From NCBI GenBank assembly GCA_012519955.1, contig JAAYPH010000123.1, positions 1-54,215 of the forward strand: a stretch of 54,215 bases of DNA, in the 5' to 3' direction. Made by a program: the position numbers and the translations under genes. Each line of letters opens with the position of its first letter. Within the stretch, counting starts at the first letter, position 1. This DNA is from Candidatus Epulonipiscium sp. (GTDB lineage Bacteria > Bacillota > Clostridia > Lachnospirales > Defluviitaleaceae). Below, in pieces: positions 53,717-54,215 of the stretch. Below the pieces are notes generated by a model. It saw only the letters and a list, made by a program, of their open reading frames with translations. It was not told where the DNA came from and searched no databases.

Positions 53717-53990
53717 TAAAAAAACCTCATCCCTGACTTGCAGGGACGAGGATACACTCCGCGCGTTACCACCCTTATTAACTTTATTTTGCAATAAAGT
53801 TCGCTCACTAGGTTCTATCAAACCTTCGCCTGTAACGGGGCTTACCGTTTATCTCTTACTTGTGTAAAGAATCCCCTACACTTCAGAGAAACTGCTCTGG
53901 AGAGATTCATATTCTGCTATAGGATCGGTTCACACCAGCCACCGACTCTCTGCACCTATATTGTGCAAAATACCAGGCTCCTTCATTGCA
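53717..53990 (-). promoter_or_regulatory. T-box leader of the BCAA operon
   Basis: The minus-strand leader has the T-box sequence AGGGTGGTAACGCGCGG (53776-53760). It is followed by a terminator stem (CCTCGTCCCTG / CAGGGATGAGG, 53751-53725) and TTTTTTT. Upstream is a Stem I with AGAGAG-TCGGTGGCTGGTGTGAACCGA. In the specifier loop GAATCTCTCC, the usual GAA-N-codon spacing gives CTC (Leu); ATC (Ile) one base earlier cannot be excluded. Uncharged tRNA would stabilise the antiterminator and turn the operon on. Confidence 0.93.
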
Positions 53991-54023
53991 TTTATCTGAA
54001 AATTAAATTTAAATTTGATATGT

Positions 54024-54052
54024 ATTTTATCAGCATTTAAAAATAAAGTCAA
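54024..54052 (-). promoter_or_regulatory. Promoter of the T-box/BCAA operon
   Basis: On the minus strand TTGACT (54052-54047) and TAAAAT (54029-54024) are spaced by 17 bp, with A/T-rich upstream DNA. It lies ~35 nt before Stem I of the T-box. Confidence 0.65.
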
Positions 54053-54153
54053 TAACTTTTTTAAGAAATTCGCAATCTTATTTTTATGTCTAAATTGCAA
54101 TATTAAATGCAACAAATTTTGAAACCATATGATATTTAGAAGCAATTGCCTGT

Positions 54154-54201
54154 GGTTGTCAAGGGCGGAGCGAAGTGGAGTTCATTTTACCCTTGATAAC
54201 C
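54154..54201. repeat. Long palindrome near the right edge
   Basis: Arms GGTTGTCAAGGG (54154-54165) and CCCTTGATAACC (54190-54201) form a 12-bp stem with one G:T pair and a 24-nt loop containing GGAGCGAAGTGGAG. There is no clear T-tract. The element may continue past the edge of the window. Confidence 0.5.
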
Positions 54202-54215
54202 CTAGTACTAATATC

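Overview
The window reads as low-GC chromosomal DNA from an anaerobic, endospore-forming member of the Clostridia. The evidence is a SleC-like spore cortex-lytic enzyme together with a Csp-type germination protease, rubrerythrin and hemerythrin proteins typical of anaerobes, a T-box leader, strong AGGAGG ribosome binding sites and AT-rich intergenic DNA. A Lachnospirales/Defluviitaleaceae-like host is plausible, but that is inference only. No prophage, integrase, transposase or CRISPR array is visible.

Layout. 1-3.5 kb (minus strand): a SEC-C protein, a flavin reductase-like protein, a DUF815 ATPase and a folate ECF transporter S component behind a recognisable THF riboswitch. 3.5-7.9 kb (plus): an XRE-cupin regulator followed by a tightly overlapping potABCD polyamine importer. 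8-12.2 kb: SleC-like enzyme, hemerythrin, asparaginase (minus) and rubrerythrin. 12.2-19 kb: a hexuronate module with a GntR/FCD regulator, a TRAP transporter (dctP, dctQ, dctM, minus) and divergent uxuA-uxuB. Three similar palindromic operators lie at its three promoters. 19.1-22.7 kb: a 1173-residue tandem Csp-like subtilase with two complete catalytic triads. 22.7-27 kb: lysophospholipase-like hydrolase, DEDDh exonuclease, GT4 glycosyltransferase, MetA and a small membrane protein. 27.1-27.3 kb: initiator tRNA-Met and tRNA-Gly(CCC). 27.3-36.2 kb (minus): SbcCD, Sir2, a small unknown protein, transketolase and transaldolase. 36.5-41.5 kb: a secreted, membrane-tethered Ntn-hydrolase, a marR-MATE pair, a DUF1624-like acyltransferase and a DUF2225 protein. 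41.6-54 kb (minus): one branched-chain amino acid operon, ilvB-ilvN-ilvC-cimA-leuC-leuD-leuB-ilvE-ilvD-ilvB2, behind a T-box leader.

How the genes work together. The BCAA operon makes 2-oxobutyrate by the citramalate route and carries two acetolactate synthase large subunits but only one regulatory subunit. UxuB and UxuA convert fructuronate through mannonate to 2-keto-3-deoxygluconate, probably from hexuronates brought in by the TRAP system. SleC and Csp are a protease-substrate pair in clostridial spore germination, and they lie about 10 kb apart here.

The least expected content is in the gaps between genes. There are three copies of a 58-bp hairpin-terminator repeat (downstream of potD, rubrerythrin and uxuB), showing compensatory changes. 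There is also a mosaic repeat family of up to about 140 bp (near 10.3, 24.4 and 37.7 kb). Its terminal palindrome also occurs alone at 7.98 and 41.57 kb, each time directly after a terminator T-tract. These look like a small non-autonomous palindromic element family that associates with terminators. I do not recognise it as a named family.
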